In this document: piece after piece, positions 37,130-48,900 of the stretch
Layout of the letters: each line of letters opens with the position of its first letter
Position numbering within the stretch: the stretch's first letter is position 1
NCBI GenBank assembly: GCA_951804985.1
Contig: OX638130.1
Location: 129,035,593 to 129,099,592 of the forward strand
From: Dryomyza anilis
Taxonomy: Eukaryota > Arthropoda > Insecta > Diptera > Dryomyzidae
Length of the DNA: 64,000 bases
Direction of reading: 5' to 3'
Position numbers and translations under genes: made by a program
Notes under the pieces: generated by a model
Told to the model about the DNA's origin: nothing
Database searches by the model: none
What the model saw: the letters and a program-made list of their open reading frames with translations, nothing else

Positions 37130-37400
37130 ATATGTATCAAATGAAAGGAAATTTATCAGAAATTGCAAGTTTGGTGTTATTTTCAGGATTCGTATACCCT
37201 GGTGAGCAATGCACCACTTTAAATGGTAACCGCACACATTATATCATATGTGTTTGGTATTTATAGTCGGCTTAGACCGACTATAACTTACATAATACTT
37301 ACCAACTTCATCACACCAACTATCACATTTTCTCTACTTCAAAATTTCCCATGTGACCTAACCTTCCTCACTGGTTTTTTATTCATTTTTTTCCAAATTG
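37130..37400. repeat. GTCGGCTTAGACCGAC repeat with CCCATGTGACCTAAC block
   Basis: A hairpin GTCGGCTTAGACCGAC (37268-37283) followed by 'accaacttcatcacacc' and 'cccatgtgacctaacc'. The same order occurs, reversed, at 59.885-59.98 kb, and parts occur at 45.59-45.62 and 52.97-53.03 kb. The plus-strand 'tatttata' just before the hairpin corresponds to where the 59.98-kb heptanucleotide array starts. It lies 3' of the ABCA stop and may fall in its 3'UTR. Confidence 0.75.
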
Positions 37401-37827
37401 TTTGTCATATTTCGTTTTCTGGCCATTTTGCCCATTTCTTTGTCAAGTGTTTGGTTTTTGGCCAAATTTCATTTGCGTAATTTTGCATTTTTATTTTTTT
37501 CCAATTTCGGACGATATTTCCCACAGCCATTGTAATTGTGTTCCTCAATTTCAACTGTGCAAATCCGCCACTGCCCTTTACTCGTGCAGTATTGACTTTT
37601 CATTTGAGCTAATTGGACTAAATGGGATGACAGCAAAGATACTCATGATAACCGATTGATAACTGACTTTAAGAATTACCGGTTGATGAATGGAGAGCAT
37701 TTAGTTTAGTCACCTATTTAGTCGAATTCGCACACACCCTTAGTAAACCAAATTATGCAACATTATATGAAAACTAACAATTAATGTATTTGGTTGCAAT
37801 TAATATTGTATGCGATTAATTAGAGTA
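37401..37827 (-). other. ABCA 3' flank or 3'UTR
   Basis: Downstream of the ABCA stop on the minus strand. The nearest AATAAA on that strand is at 37383-37378, about 445 nt after the stop, inside the repeat described above. No other gene is seen. Confidence 0.4.
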
Positions 37828-38020
37828 TTAATTTGAGGTGGGCACAATCTCTTTTTGATGTTTGCCGAATTCCAGGAAAATCTCCTCAAGTGTCGTTTGA
37901 CTGATCGAATAGTCCTCGATATTTAGACCATCGCGATTGTCCTCCATTAGTCCGAAGATCTCCGACCATTTAATACTTTCCAGTGGAATGTAATAGATTA
38001 AAATGCCTTGATATTCCCTC
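37828..38020 (-). CDS. ABCA3-like: ABCA exon 13 (C-terminus and stop)
   Basis: 193 nt. REYQGILIYYIPLESIKW, then SISQTTLEEIFLEFGKHQ, the conserved ABCA C-terminal motif, ending PTSN and TAA at 37830-37828. Confidence 0.95.
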
Positions 38021-41000
38021 CTGAAATACGAAATATTACATGTGAACTTTTAATAATTTAAAATGAAGATCAAATTTTACTTACGCCAAATTGGACTCTG
38101 GGAACTCCTCCTGAACGAACTGCTTCACCTTTTCAATTTCTGGTTGACTCACTTGCACGCTTTTTCGCTCACCATCATTGGCTTCATTGCTATATCATGC
38201 AAACATAAAATGAAAATATTGTTATTAAAATATCACTCTCTCAATGCCTGACTTACCTTTCTGACACCTGTTTCTGCTGGTCCGTACTACGTTTCACCTT
38301 GATTTTCAAAACGAGTCCCTTGGAGAATTTATTCTTTAGATGTTGTATTGCACCGATGCACTTGAATTCGCCATTTACCATAATAGCCAGCCGTGTGCAC
38401 AAGGCCTCGCACTCCTCCATGCTGTGCGAGGTGAGTACAATCGATTTACCAGAGTCGCGTATGCGAATTAACACATTCCAGAGATGGCGCCGTGCTCCAG
38501 GGTCCATGCCAGTAGTAGGTTCGTCCAGATATATTACTGATGGACTTCCTAAAACAGCAATGGCCGTACACAACTTGCGTTTATTGCCGCCACTGTACGC
38601 TTTCGTCCTCTTGTCCATGTGCTTCATGAAACCAAATGCTTTGCCCAGTTCATCCGAGACCTGCGGTATGCTGTCTTTTTGAATGCCGCGCACCAAGCAG
38701 AAGATTTTCAGTGTTTCACGTCCCGTCAAATCATCGAACAATGCATCGAATTGTGGACAGTAGCCAATTTCTTTGTAAATACTATTGATGTCTTTTTCCA
38801 AACTTATGCCCTTCACGTAGACCTTACCGGAAGTGATGGGTATATCGCCCGTTAATATTTTGAATAAAGTCGTCTTTCCCGCACCGTTTATACCGAGCAG
38901 ACCAAAACATTCAGTTCTGAAAATCGATGTATTCAACCAGGTTTATATTCAAGGCAACTACTTACTGCTTGACACACAGCGAGATCTGATTGACGGCCCT
39001 GAATTTATGATAGTACTTGGTGACCCGATCTAAGACCAGATTCTGCTCCGCAATATCATTCTTGGTCATTTCGATTATGCGTTGTTTTTCGTTCTGCACG
39101 TCATCATCAATGGTAACATTTTTCGCCTTTCGACTATTGAAAATAAGAAAACTTCAAAAATGTATAAACATTATTAAACTGCATCACCTTACGTTTTTTT
39201 TTTCTTAAGTGAAGAGAATAACCACCCGAGCAGTCGATAATCAAGCATCATAAGGATCAGAAGGTTTACCACCCCAGTGGTAATCATATAAACCAGCTCA
39301 GGCGAAACACCGGGCTTCTTCCAGCTAAAGTAGGGTGTTGTCTCTATATTAAATATTCAAGAAAAAAGAAACCACTCAGGAATAAATTCCATAAAATTCA
39401 ATAAAAATTGGTCAATAGGACAGTTATTAAGTAATACTATACACAAAAATAATTATTTTCATATAATCCCATATTTAGTTTAATAGTATTTTGTAGTATT
39501 TAATGGTATTTACCGAATAAAATGTATATTGACTAATTTTAATAGTAAAAAACTATCAATAAACGCAGTTTTACTCACTACAGCACTCTGGCACCATCTC
39601 GCAACGTAAATCATCTGGTAGGTTTACTATCGAATCTTTGCTACAGATCTCTCGCGTTTGTTCGTTCTCAAATAGTTTCGTAATACACGAGGCTAAACAA
39701 AAATGTGGGAATATCAGGAAGATCCACTTACATTTTTCCATAGTTTCCTTTGTTTTTAACCCTTCTGAAGACAACACAGATACAAACGTAAAGACAACCA
39801 AACCTACACATTTTGATGATAACTCGGTTTCAAAAATATTATTTTGAACGACTTACCCATTAACAAGTTCAAAAGAGCGATACGAACAAAACCATTTGTA
39901 GGTTCTGTAAACCAATATGACAGCAAATACGTATACGGTAGAACCGCAAATCCGAAAATAATCAATATGAGGAAAAAACGTCCTATGGTATATTATTGAG
40001 TATTAATGTTGAAATTTACCTTCTGAATATAAACAAACCTATTTCGGAAAAGGTCGAAAGTCCTTCCTGCTGAAAACATGCTATTATTATAATTATAATT
40101 AAAACGGTTATCATGTAGGTGCCGTAGTCCCAGAGTAAATGTGATAACCAGAAAATCCAGATCTTGAGACCGGATACAAACTGCAACAATTTGGGACGTG
40201 ATTCGCGCTCCCTAATAAGGAACAGGGCATATAACGCACATATGAAACACATGCACCGGACAATATTGGGCACAAGATACATCTGGTAACCGGTTCCAGC
40301 CTTCATGTTATTCATCAATGTTTCGGTGGTGAAGGGTAGCGGAGAATTTGTTATTACAATCTCTGCCCCTGGTTCAATCAAAGCTCTAAAGAATTTTGCA
40401 TATAAACGGATATAATTAAGGGAATTTGAAGAGGAAACATACTTAGCCATCGCATTATGCACCAAGTTGACAGTTAATGGGGCCGTGTGCAGCGGTTGAT
40501 TGTTCAACCATGCCACAATTGTGTCATCGTTAATGGATGCCGCTGCCAAGTATTGTGAGTTAATGAAAGCCTGAATAGTTTTGCCTAATTTCAAGATGTA
40601 ATTGCTAAAAGACTCATCTTTAGTAGTTTTGATCTCATGATTTGATCCATATGATTTGACAATTTTCTTATAATAATCGGCGATATCGGTAGACAACGGA
40701 TTCAGAGCACTGTAGTTTGCGTCTAAAACCACAACCACTCTTGGATACTGATTTACGCTCATTGTCATTGGCGGTAATTCTTCCTGAAACTTTCCCATTG
40801 CTGCTGAAATTAGTACATTGAGAACAGAGTATATGGCGAAAACGTTTTGAAAGATGAACAATATCTTATTTCTGATTGTGTATTTGAACTTCTTAAGGAA
40901 CATGGCTTGCCATTGATACAAACACAGTTTTTTACCTTTACGCATACGAGTGTTTTCAGAGAACATGCGATCGGCTGTATATAATAGTTTTATAAGATAA

Positions 41001-42847
41001 GTGATATAAAGTAAATTTCAGTAACCTACAATGAATCGATTCAATGTCATCCTCAGGATTTTCTGATGCTCCATTCGTAATGGCGCTCTGCTGCTTACTG
41101 GAAGCAGTCTCTGCACCGACCTTCATAAACACCTCCTCTATAGATGTAATACTGATGCCATAACCACCCAAATGTAACTCTTCCGATTTGTCTTCTAGTG
41201 CACGGAACATTTCTTCAAACACCGTGGATAATGTGTTGGGCAATTTGTATGATAATTCAGTGCCAATGTCACTTTCAGGCACTATACCGGGTATGTACTG
41301 TTCTAGTAATGCTGTGACTTCAGCGGTATTGCACTTCTCAAGTTTTACACAGATCTTAAAAAAAAAAAAATCTTAAATTTTTATGGGACATGTTTGCCAT
41401 AATAACTAATTACCAAATTATAGCCAGAACCATATTTGTTCTTTAAGAAGAACGAGGTGCCATTACACTTTAACTCCCCGTCGCACATAATAGCAATGCG
41501 ATCTGAAAGCGCATCAGCCTCGTCCATGAAATGTGTAGTCAACAATATCGTACGCCCTGTCTTCTCCGCTTGTATCAAATCCCAGAGTTGTCTGCGCGCC
41601 GATGGATCCATGCCTGAGGTGGGTTCATCACAAAGCACTACCTTTGTACCGCCGCAAAGTGCGCAACATACCGAAAGCTTACGCTTCATGCCACCAGACA
41701 AACTCGAAGTAACCTCGTTTGCCTTGTCCTCCAACGCAATCAGCTTTAAATATTTGTCGACCTCTTTTTTCACTGCTGCACCTTTTAAGCCCTTCGAGCG
41801 ACTAAAAAACACTAAGTGGTTGGCCACGCTCATGTCATCGAACAACACATTGTGCTGCGGACAAATACCCAACGAAGTACGAGCGCCCATCAAGTTTGTT
41901 CTTATGTCACTGCCATCAATGATCGCTGTGCCTGCCGTTGGTCGAATCATGCCGATTAGCATGAAAATAAATGTTGTTTTGCCAGCTCCATTATGACCCA
42001 AAAGCACGATGATCTCATCTTCATACATATTCATTGAAATCCCCTTCACAACGGTCTTGTCGCCGAATTGTTTTTGGAGATTTTTCACCTGTACACCCAC
42101 TTTCTTGCCAGAGGGTTCTTCTTCAAAGGCATCGGCATCGGCATCTCTCCGCCCTTCATCATTCGAATTATCTTCCATATTGGTGTATTCATTCGTTCTG
42201 CACCAAAAAGAAGCTGTAAATGGGAAGTTCCACTTTCTCGCCACAGCGAATTCACCAGGACAGACTTGCTCAAAGTACAAACACAGCAGCATACAGATGA
42301 TGCATGAAACCAACATCATCAGGATGACATAACCAAGCGTCAGTTTAGTGTCCAATGTCATAGGTGAAAATAAATTACCCCAATGCGCACCCTCGCCAGA
42401 TATCTCAAAGGTAAGTATAACATGCAAGCCGTAACCCATAGCTGAATTGCATAACAAACAACCAGCAAGTATCGGTCCAATACCAGACCAGTTAGCGGTG
42501 TTGAAACTGGCCATCATATATGGTAAGTATGTAAGAAACCAGATGAAACCAGTGACGGCAGCTGCAGTGCTCGATTTGCTAAACAGTGTAGCCATCAGGA
42601 AACAGAAACAGATGGAAGCCGTTACATACATCAACATGAAGAAGATTACTACAGTAAAACTGCTAAATGTGAACATGGCGCAGTCGCCATCCCACTTGAT
42701 CATCATGAGTACCGTAATGAGTAATGTGGAAATACCCAGCAAAAAGAATGATTTCACAAACCACGCGGCCCAGTGTATCCAGTTCTGCAGTCCCATAATC
42801 TTCATAACCTCCTTTAACTGCATTTCCTTCTCGTACGTAACAAACTG

Positions 42848-42945
<98 letters not shown>

Positions 42946-45900
42946 AAAAAATTCTTCAATATGATGAATTTATTCATAAATATTATGAATATACAGATTC
43001 ATCATATGACACCACCGTTCATTAATTGACATATTGATGAAAACATTTATTCGTACTATCGAACATCATAGTGAAAAACGAAATATTTAATACAATGAAT
43101 TTGAATCGTCATATTAATGAATATGTTCATAACATTTATGAAAATAATATTTTTTTACGCATTAACAAAAAAAAAAAATTAAATTATAAATAAATATATT
43201 ACAAAACATTTTATTAATTTATGCATGTCGAGCAAGCATTACTTGAGAACTGAGAAGTACGGACAAAATGAACTTTGAAAATGTTTGAAAATGTACAAAC
43301 AGAGAAAACCAATACATACCACAGTTTGTGCATTATGTAGAAAACGAGTTTCTACTACATTTTGTAGTAAAATGTACATTTTTTTGTGCATATAGACTAT
43401 ATATACAGGGTTTTTCATTCATCGATGTTAATAATTCATGGGGTCATTATATGACTCGTAAAATTTGTTTAATTTTGCACACAGTTTAAGATACAAGGTG
43501 TTTAATAAATGCATATTACCTACTCAAGAAAATTTGTTATAAAGTATAATCTGTTGTTAAATGAATATTAATATTTGATTCTTGCTTTCGACAATTAAAT
43601 TACCTTTCCAATTGTGTATCACAATTTTGAACCGTATGATTTCTTCATTGTATATTCGAAATTTATAAAAATAAAAATACATATTTTTCCCTTGTCATTG
43701 ATTTTATGAAAATTTCATTATCGATATATATCACTGGTTCCCAACCGGTGAGTCACGATACCCAATGGGGTCGAGAGTCCATTTTTAGGGGGTCGCCAAG
43801 GGATATTCAAATTTGATTTTTATATTCAAATTTGAAAAATTGCTATATTCGAAAACCTACAAAAGGAAAAAAATTCGTAAACACTGTTCTACAAGGATTT
43901 TAATATGGAATGAAACCTCTCATTTCTGGTGGATTTCGTTCACCTGATTCTTACGTACTCAGAATTTGCTCACTACGCTACCTAAAAAGTGTGTCGAGAG
44001 AGTAAGTTATCTCAATTGAAATTGAGAAAACTACAAATGATTTCAGTGACAAAAACTCTTCGGTTCCGATTCTGGTTTCAAGACCTTTTCAATAGCGATT
44101 TCGGTTCCAACAAAAAAAATTGAATGGATTCTTATTTCGGTCCCACATATACATTTTATATGTTTTCCGATTCCCATTTATATATGTTCCTCGTCATTAA
44201 ACAATTTATCGGAGTGCGAAAAAATATTTAAATAAAATTAAATTTCTTTGTAATTTCCATTTTATTTGTTACAAATTTCATAAGGAAATACTCAATATCT
44301 TTTGCTAATTTCTGAAATTGAATTTCAATTCAATTTGAAATTTTCTCAATTTTTAATGGAAGATTCGCAATTTTATTAGGAATTTTTGCAATTTCCTTTG
44401 GAACAATCTCAATTTAAAATGAAATATTTCAATTTCATTTGTAAATTTGTCAATACGTCACGAAATATATTTCCATACCAAATATGTATGTATATATTTT
44501 CAAAAATTTCAGTTCAATCACTCTGAAGCATTCGTTAAAGCCGGATGTGTAAAACATTTTTTTAACCGTATAAAGCCTGCCGAGTTAAAAACACACCAGA
44601 AGTTTCCCCATCCCAGTATGCCATTCGTATCGATATCGTTACGAGATCAATGCGAGTAGATGGAGAAATCACAGGATATCGGACCCGTTCTCGTAACGAT
44701 ATCGAGCGTCAAATTGGACCTAGATGGTAGGTAGATATCGGAAGTCGGAGTATTCTCGGTATTAGAAAATTTTTGAAATCGGAACGATATCAAAGAAAAA
44801 AATGATGAAAGTTCGAGATTGCTGGAAAAAAATATTGCGATATCGATTTGATATCGTATCTTGTCAAAGAATTTGAATGTACGAACATTTTTAAAAATTA
44901 TAATCGCGAATGCAACGAGATCGATATTTTTTATCAAAGTTATACGACAAAGCTTCGAGGCATCGAAGGTCTCCGAGACATGGCAGACTGGGATAATGCG
45001 AATGTTTTTGCACATAGCCCCACTACAATTTCAGTATGAAATTGTGTATTACTGCGTGTATTTCTCTGCATAGTAATCACATTTTTTATAAACATACTTT
45101 AGAAAAAATTTCAGTAAGATTAAGTTTGAAACATTTTTTTTTTTAATTTGACAAAACAAACCATCGCGAACCTATATTTTAAGAAAAAAATAAGAAAAAA
45201 ATTAAAGTGTTAAATTGTATTCAAAACACTTTTTAGGTAACAGAAATTATCCGTAGAGCGTGGTTTATATTTAATTTTGTGATAAAATTTGCATCTGTAG
45301 CATGTCGAATGCGTGCGAGAAATTGCGTTCTAAAGAACCAAAAAAGGTATTTTTTTGCTACTTTGACTCAATTTTTTTTACAAAATGTCGACGTGGTGCG
45401 TAAATACTGAGTACGCAGCAAGAATCAGGAGACTAAAATCTACTAGAAATTATAAGTTTCATTTCGGTAGAATCCAACAACCTTCAATTTGTAGAACAGT
45501 TAAAGGGGTTAAAAAGAGGGTCGCGACACCAAAAAGGTTGGAAACCACTGGTGTATGGTATTCCATAGCCTGTAACCGAACTTACCCATGTGACCTAACT
45601 TTTCCAACTCGTTTTATTTTACGATTGTTTCGTATATGGGCCATTTCACACCAATCGACCAGCGTTTGGAACTTACTTTCTTCGATTTCAGTGAAATTTT
45701 TGTGCAACTGATAAAGGGTATGGAGATATGCATTGGCCAATTTTCTTTTTATTTTTTTCGAACACTACTTTCAGAGTGATTTAAAGTTACAAAAAAGTGT
45801 TAATACTAGCGTTTCTACTTTTAGAGATATTGAAATATGAACAACGATAGAAAAGTGATTTTGTTCCATTTTTTGTAACTTTGGACCAAAGTATATATGG

Positions 45901-48900
45901 AAGTAGTGGACGAAAAAAAATTAGTCAATGCATATTTGATACCCTTTATCAGTTGCCCAAATCGCCATTGTCATCGTAAGTTTATTTTAACAAAGTATTC
46001 TTGTATTTTACGAAAGATTCGTAAAATGTTTCATAAATGTACGAATACTATCGTCAACAGTACGAATACTTTCATAAAATTAACGAATATATTCGTACAT
46101 TATGTACGAATGGCTTTGGTAGATAAAATCTACGAATAGTTTCGTAAAAAACAATAAAAATTCGTAATTTTATCATAAATTTACGAAAGTTCTCTCATGT
46201 ATTTTACGAAATATTTCGTGGATAAATTTTACGAATTTTTTCGTAAAATACGCGAACGATTTCGTGTACTTTAAGCATATTTTTTGTGAGAGTAGTTTAA
46301 ATTTGAATGATGGAATGGTGGTTTTTTTGTTTGAAAAGAACAGTGATCATAAAAAGGCCTAAAAAGGCCTAATTTTCTGTCATAAAAGTTACGTTTTTTA
46401 ATCCAATTGCAGTGTAAAATTTAAAAATTGAAATGTGAATGCAGTTTTTACTATTATAATTTTAAACATCTCTCAGTTCGCAATATCCGGAGAATTGAGG
46501 CAAAAAAGAAGTGAATTTTGCGTACAACGGCAGTTAATGGTGGTGGCCGAATAAGTGATGGCTGCGAAAAATTACTCCAATGATAGGAGTCAATTTTATT
46601 TTTAAATTCGCCTTATTAGCGAAAATAAGGTGAATGTAACTTGTTAGTGTCATTTTGTTTTATTCTGTTGTCATAAATATTCAGTTGGCAGAAAGCACAC
46701 AGAAGAGACAAACTTATTGGCACTTACTTCATACAAAATTATTTATTTATCCGATCAACAGATCATTAAAAATCCAATTATAACACAATATTAGGAATAA
46801 TTTTCACATGCATTTAGGCGGTTTTGCAGTATCACCAACGATATAATCATTTATGAGTTCCGTAATTTATATAAACAAACATGTTATATAAAATAGCATA
46901 TTTTATATTTTCTTATTGTTTTGAGTCATGGAAAGTTCCCCTGAATTATGGACATGGACGAACCAAACCCCCTCTATATATATATATAAGAGATAACATT
47001 TTAAAAATCATAGTCGAACCTTAGTTATTTTAAGAGCCGGATACAAGTAACTTAAATTTATGAACAGTGGCAGTGTCATCGACAAGATCCATACCATAAC
47101 ATCCAATAAAAACTCTGGGTATGGGTAACGTTGTAACATAATGTTTGGTAGCACAATTTTCTGATTCGCTTTGTTTTTGTTCAAATGAGCTATGGCAATG
47201 GCATTCTGTATGGGCAGAAATCCTTCACGCAAATACCCAACCGGTGTACCTCCATCTTCATCTTCGTCATTTCTGGGACCAGGTAATTTTATTTGAAAAG
47301 ACAACTGATTTGTGTGCCAAATTTCATCTTTACTTGTACGCAGTTCGCTGGGAAATCGTATGCTGTATGAAAATTTCTTTGGATATGCGTCGCTATCATG
47401 GATCTGTACACCAGCCAAATAATTGCCAGATACAAGTGCGAACTCCAAGTCAGCTGCATTGGCATAACCTTGAGGAGCATTCAGTTGCAATGTTTTGGAT
47501 GCAGTTTCCATGATTTCTTTGTAGGCGTCCTTTGTGTTCGGTGAGTAGAGCAACTGAAGCTTAGGAATTTTGTCGGTGCGTGTCTCTTGTAGTTCTTTGC
47601 TATGCAAGGACAGTAGAATTAGTATAAACATTTTACTACACTCAAAATAATGTCTAGAACATTTTACGATATTTTTTTTCGTACTTTTTAATTTCATAAA
47701 ATACACGAATAATTCGTAGAATACACGAAACATTTGTAATTTCTATTATTTTTCCAAATTATTTTTTACGAACTATTCGTATATATTTCGAATCAATATT
47801 CGTAAAATTACGAAAATTTCGTTATATTATTTTCAATTACATTTTAAAACGAAAAAATAACATATTTTACGAATGAATTTTACATTTTACTAATAAATTA
47901 CTAAACTTTCGTAAACTTTGAGGGTATATGTAGAATATTTCGAAACATTCGTGTTTTTTGCGAATCATTAGTAAAAACAGAAATCAGTTGCGTCAAATAG
48001 CAACTTGGAGCTTCATTTTATTTTAATTGGTCGCAAGCAGATAGTAATAATATAATAAAATACAAACAGTTTTAAAATGTGTTCTGTGTAAGTTCTGTAG
48101 TATCGCGGATGCAAATAGATAGGTTATAAATACAAAAGCATTCAAATTTGTTCTGTGTTAGTTCTGTTTTTGTCAAAAGTTCAAAAGTACCATATTTCTT
48201 ATTTTTCATATTTTTATGAATCGTCATTTTCTTCGTCAGTTTTTTTTTTTTAACAAGATATTCGTGTATTTTATGAAAGATTCGCAAAATGTTTACGGTA
48301 TGTACAAGGCGGATCCGTTGACACTTGAATGAAAACGGAAAATTTACGGTATGTCATAATATTCCACTCCGTTTAAATGCCGTATATTGTCCGTAATTCG
48401 AACATACCGTTTTTATGCCGTTTTGTCTCCGTAGTGACGTATACGTTTAAGATCCGTTTGCGATGGAGCACACCTTTTTTGTATCGTTTGTACTCCGTTT
48501 ATTACGGGCAGCATACACCGTTTTCTTTCCGTTTTTAATTGTTAGAATTTTAGTTAATTTTTTATACAAGCTGCAGCAGATGCTTTTATGGAACATAACA
48601 AATTATGTAAGTGTAAATGGGCATAATAATTAGTGGCATATTTAATTGTAACTAAATTAATATATATATAATTCAAGATACAAAAACCAAAGCAAGGCAT
48701 TGGTGGAAAAGAATTGTTGATGCTGCCCCGTTACTGCAATGGGTGCTAACACAAATTTAGCACAAAATAACGCCTCCTCAAACAGGAAACGATGGGCAGA
48801 AAAGTGACGGACTCCACGAATGGCAGTTGGATGGCCTCAATGTTAATCCGACCAATTAACGCACCTGAGGCAAAAAACCAGCAACGAAGGCTTGTGGTAG

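Noticed and set aside
38299..39208. Plus-strand frames opposite ABCA NBD2
   Set aside because: Antisense shadows of exons 9-11.
40016..40038. Alternative donor GTAAAT for ABCA exon 6
   Set aside because: It would put exon 7 out of frame; the GTTTGT donor at 40038 keeps family sequence.
41436..42848. Plus-strand frames up to 186 codons opposite ABCA
   Set aside because: Shadow frames antisense to conserved NBD1/TMD1 coding exons, with no domain of their own.
42663..42977. Minus-strand frame rich in YIYIYI next to ABCA exon 3
   Set aside because: Translation of the (TA)n microsatellite joined to an off-frame reading of exon 3.
43724..45558. 8-bp target-site duplication for the hAT-like element
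   Set aside because: Flanking octamers agree at only four of eight bases.
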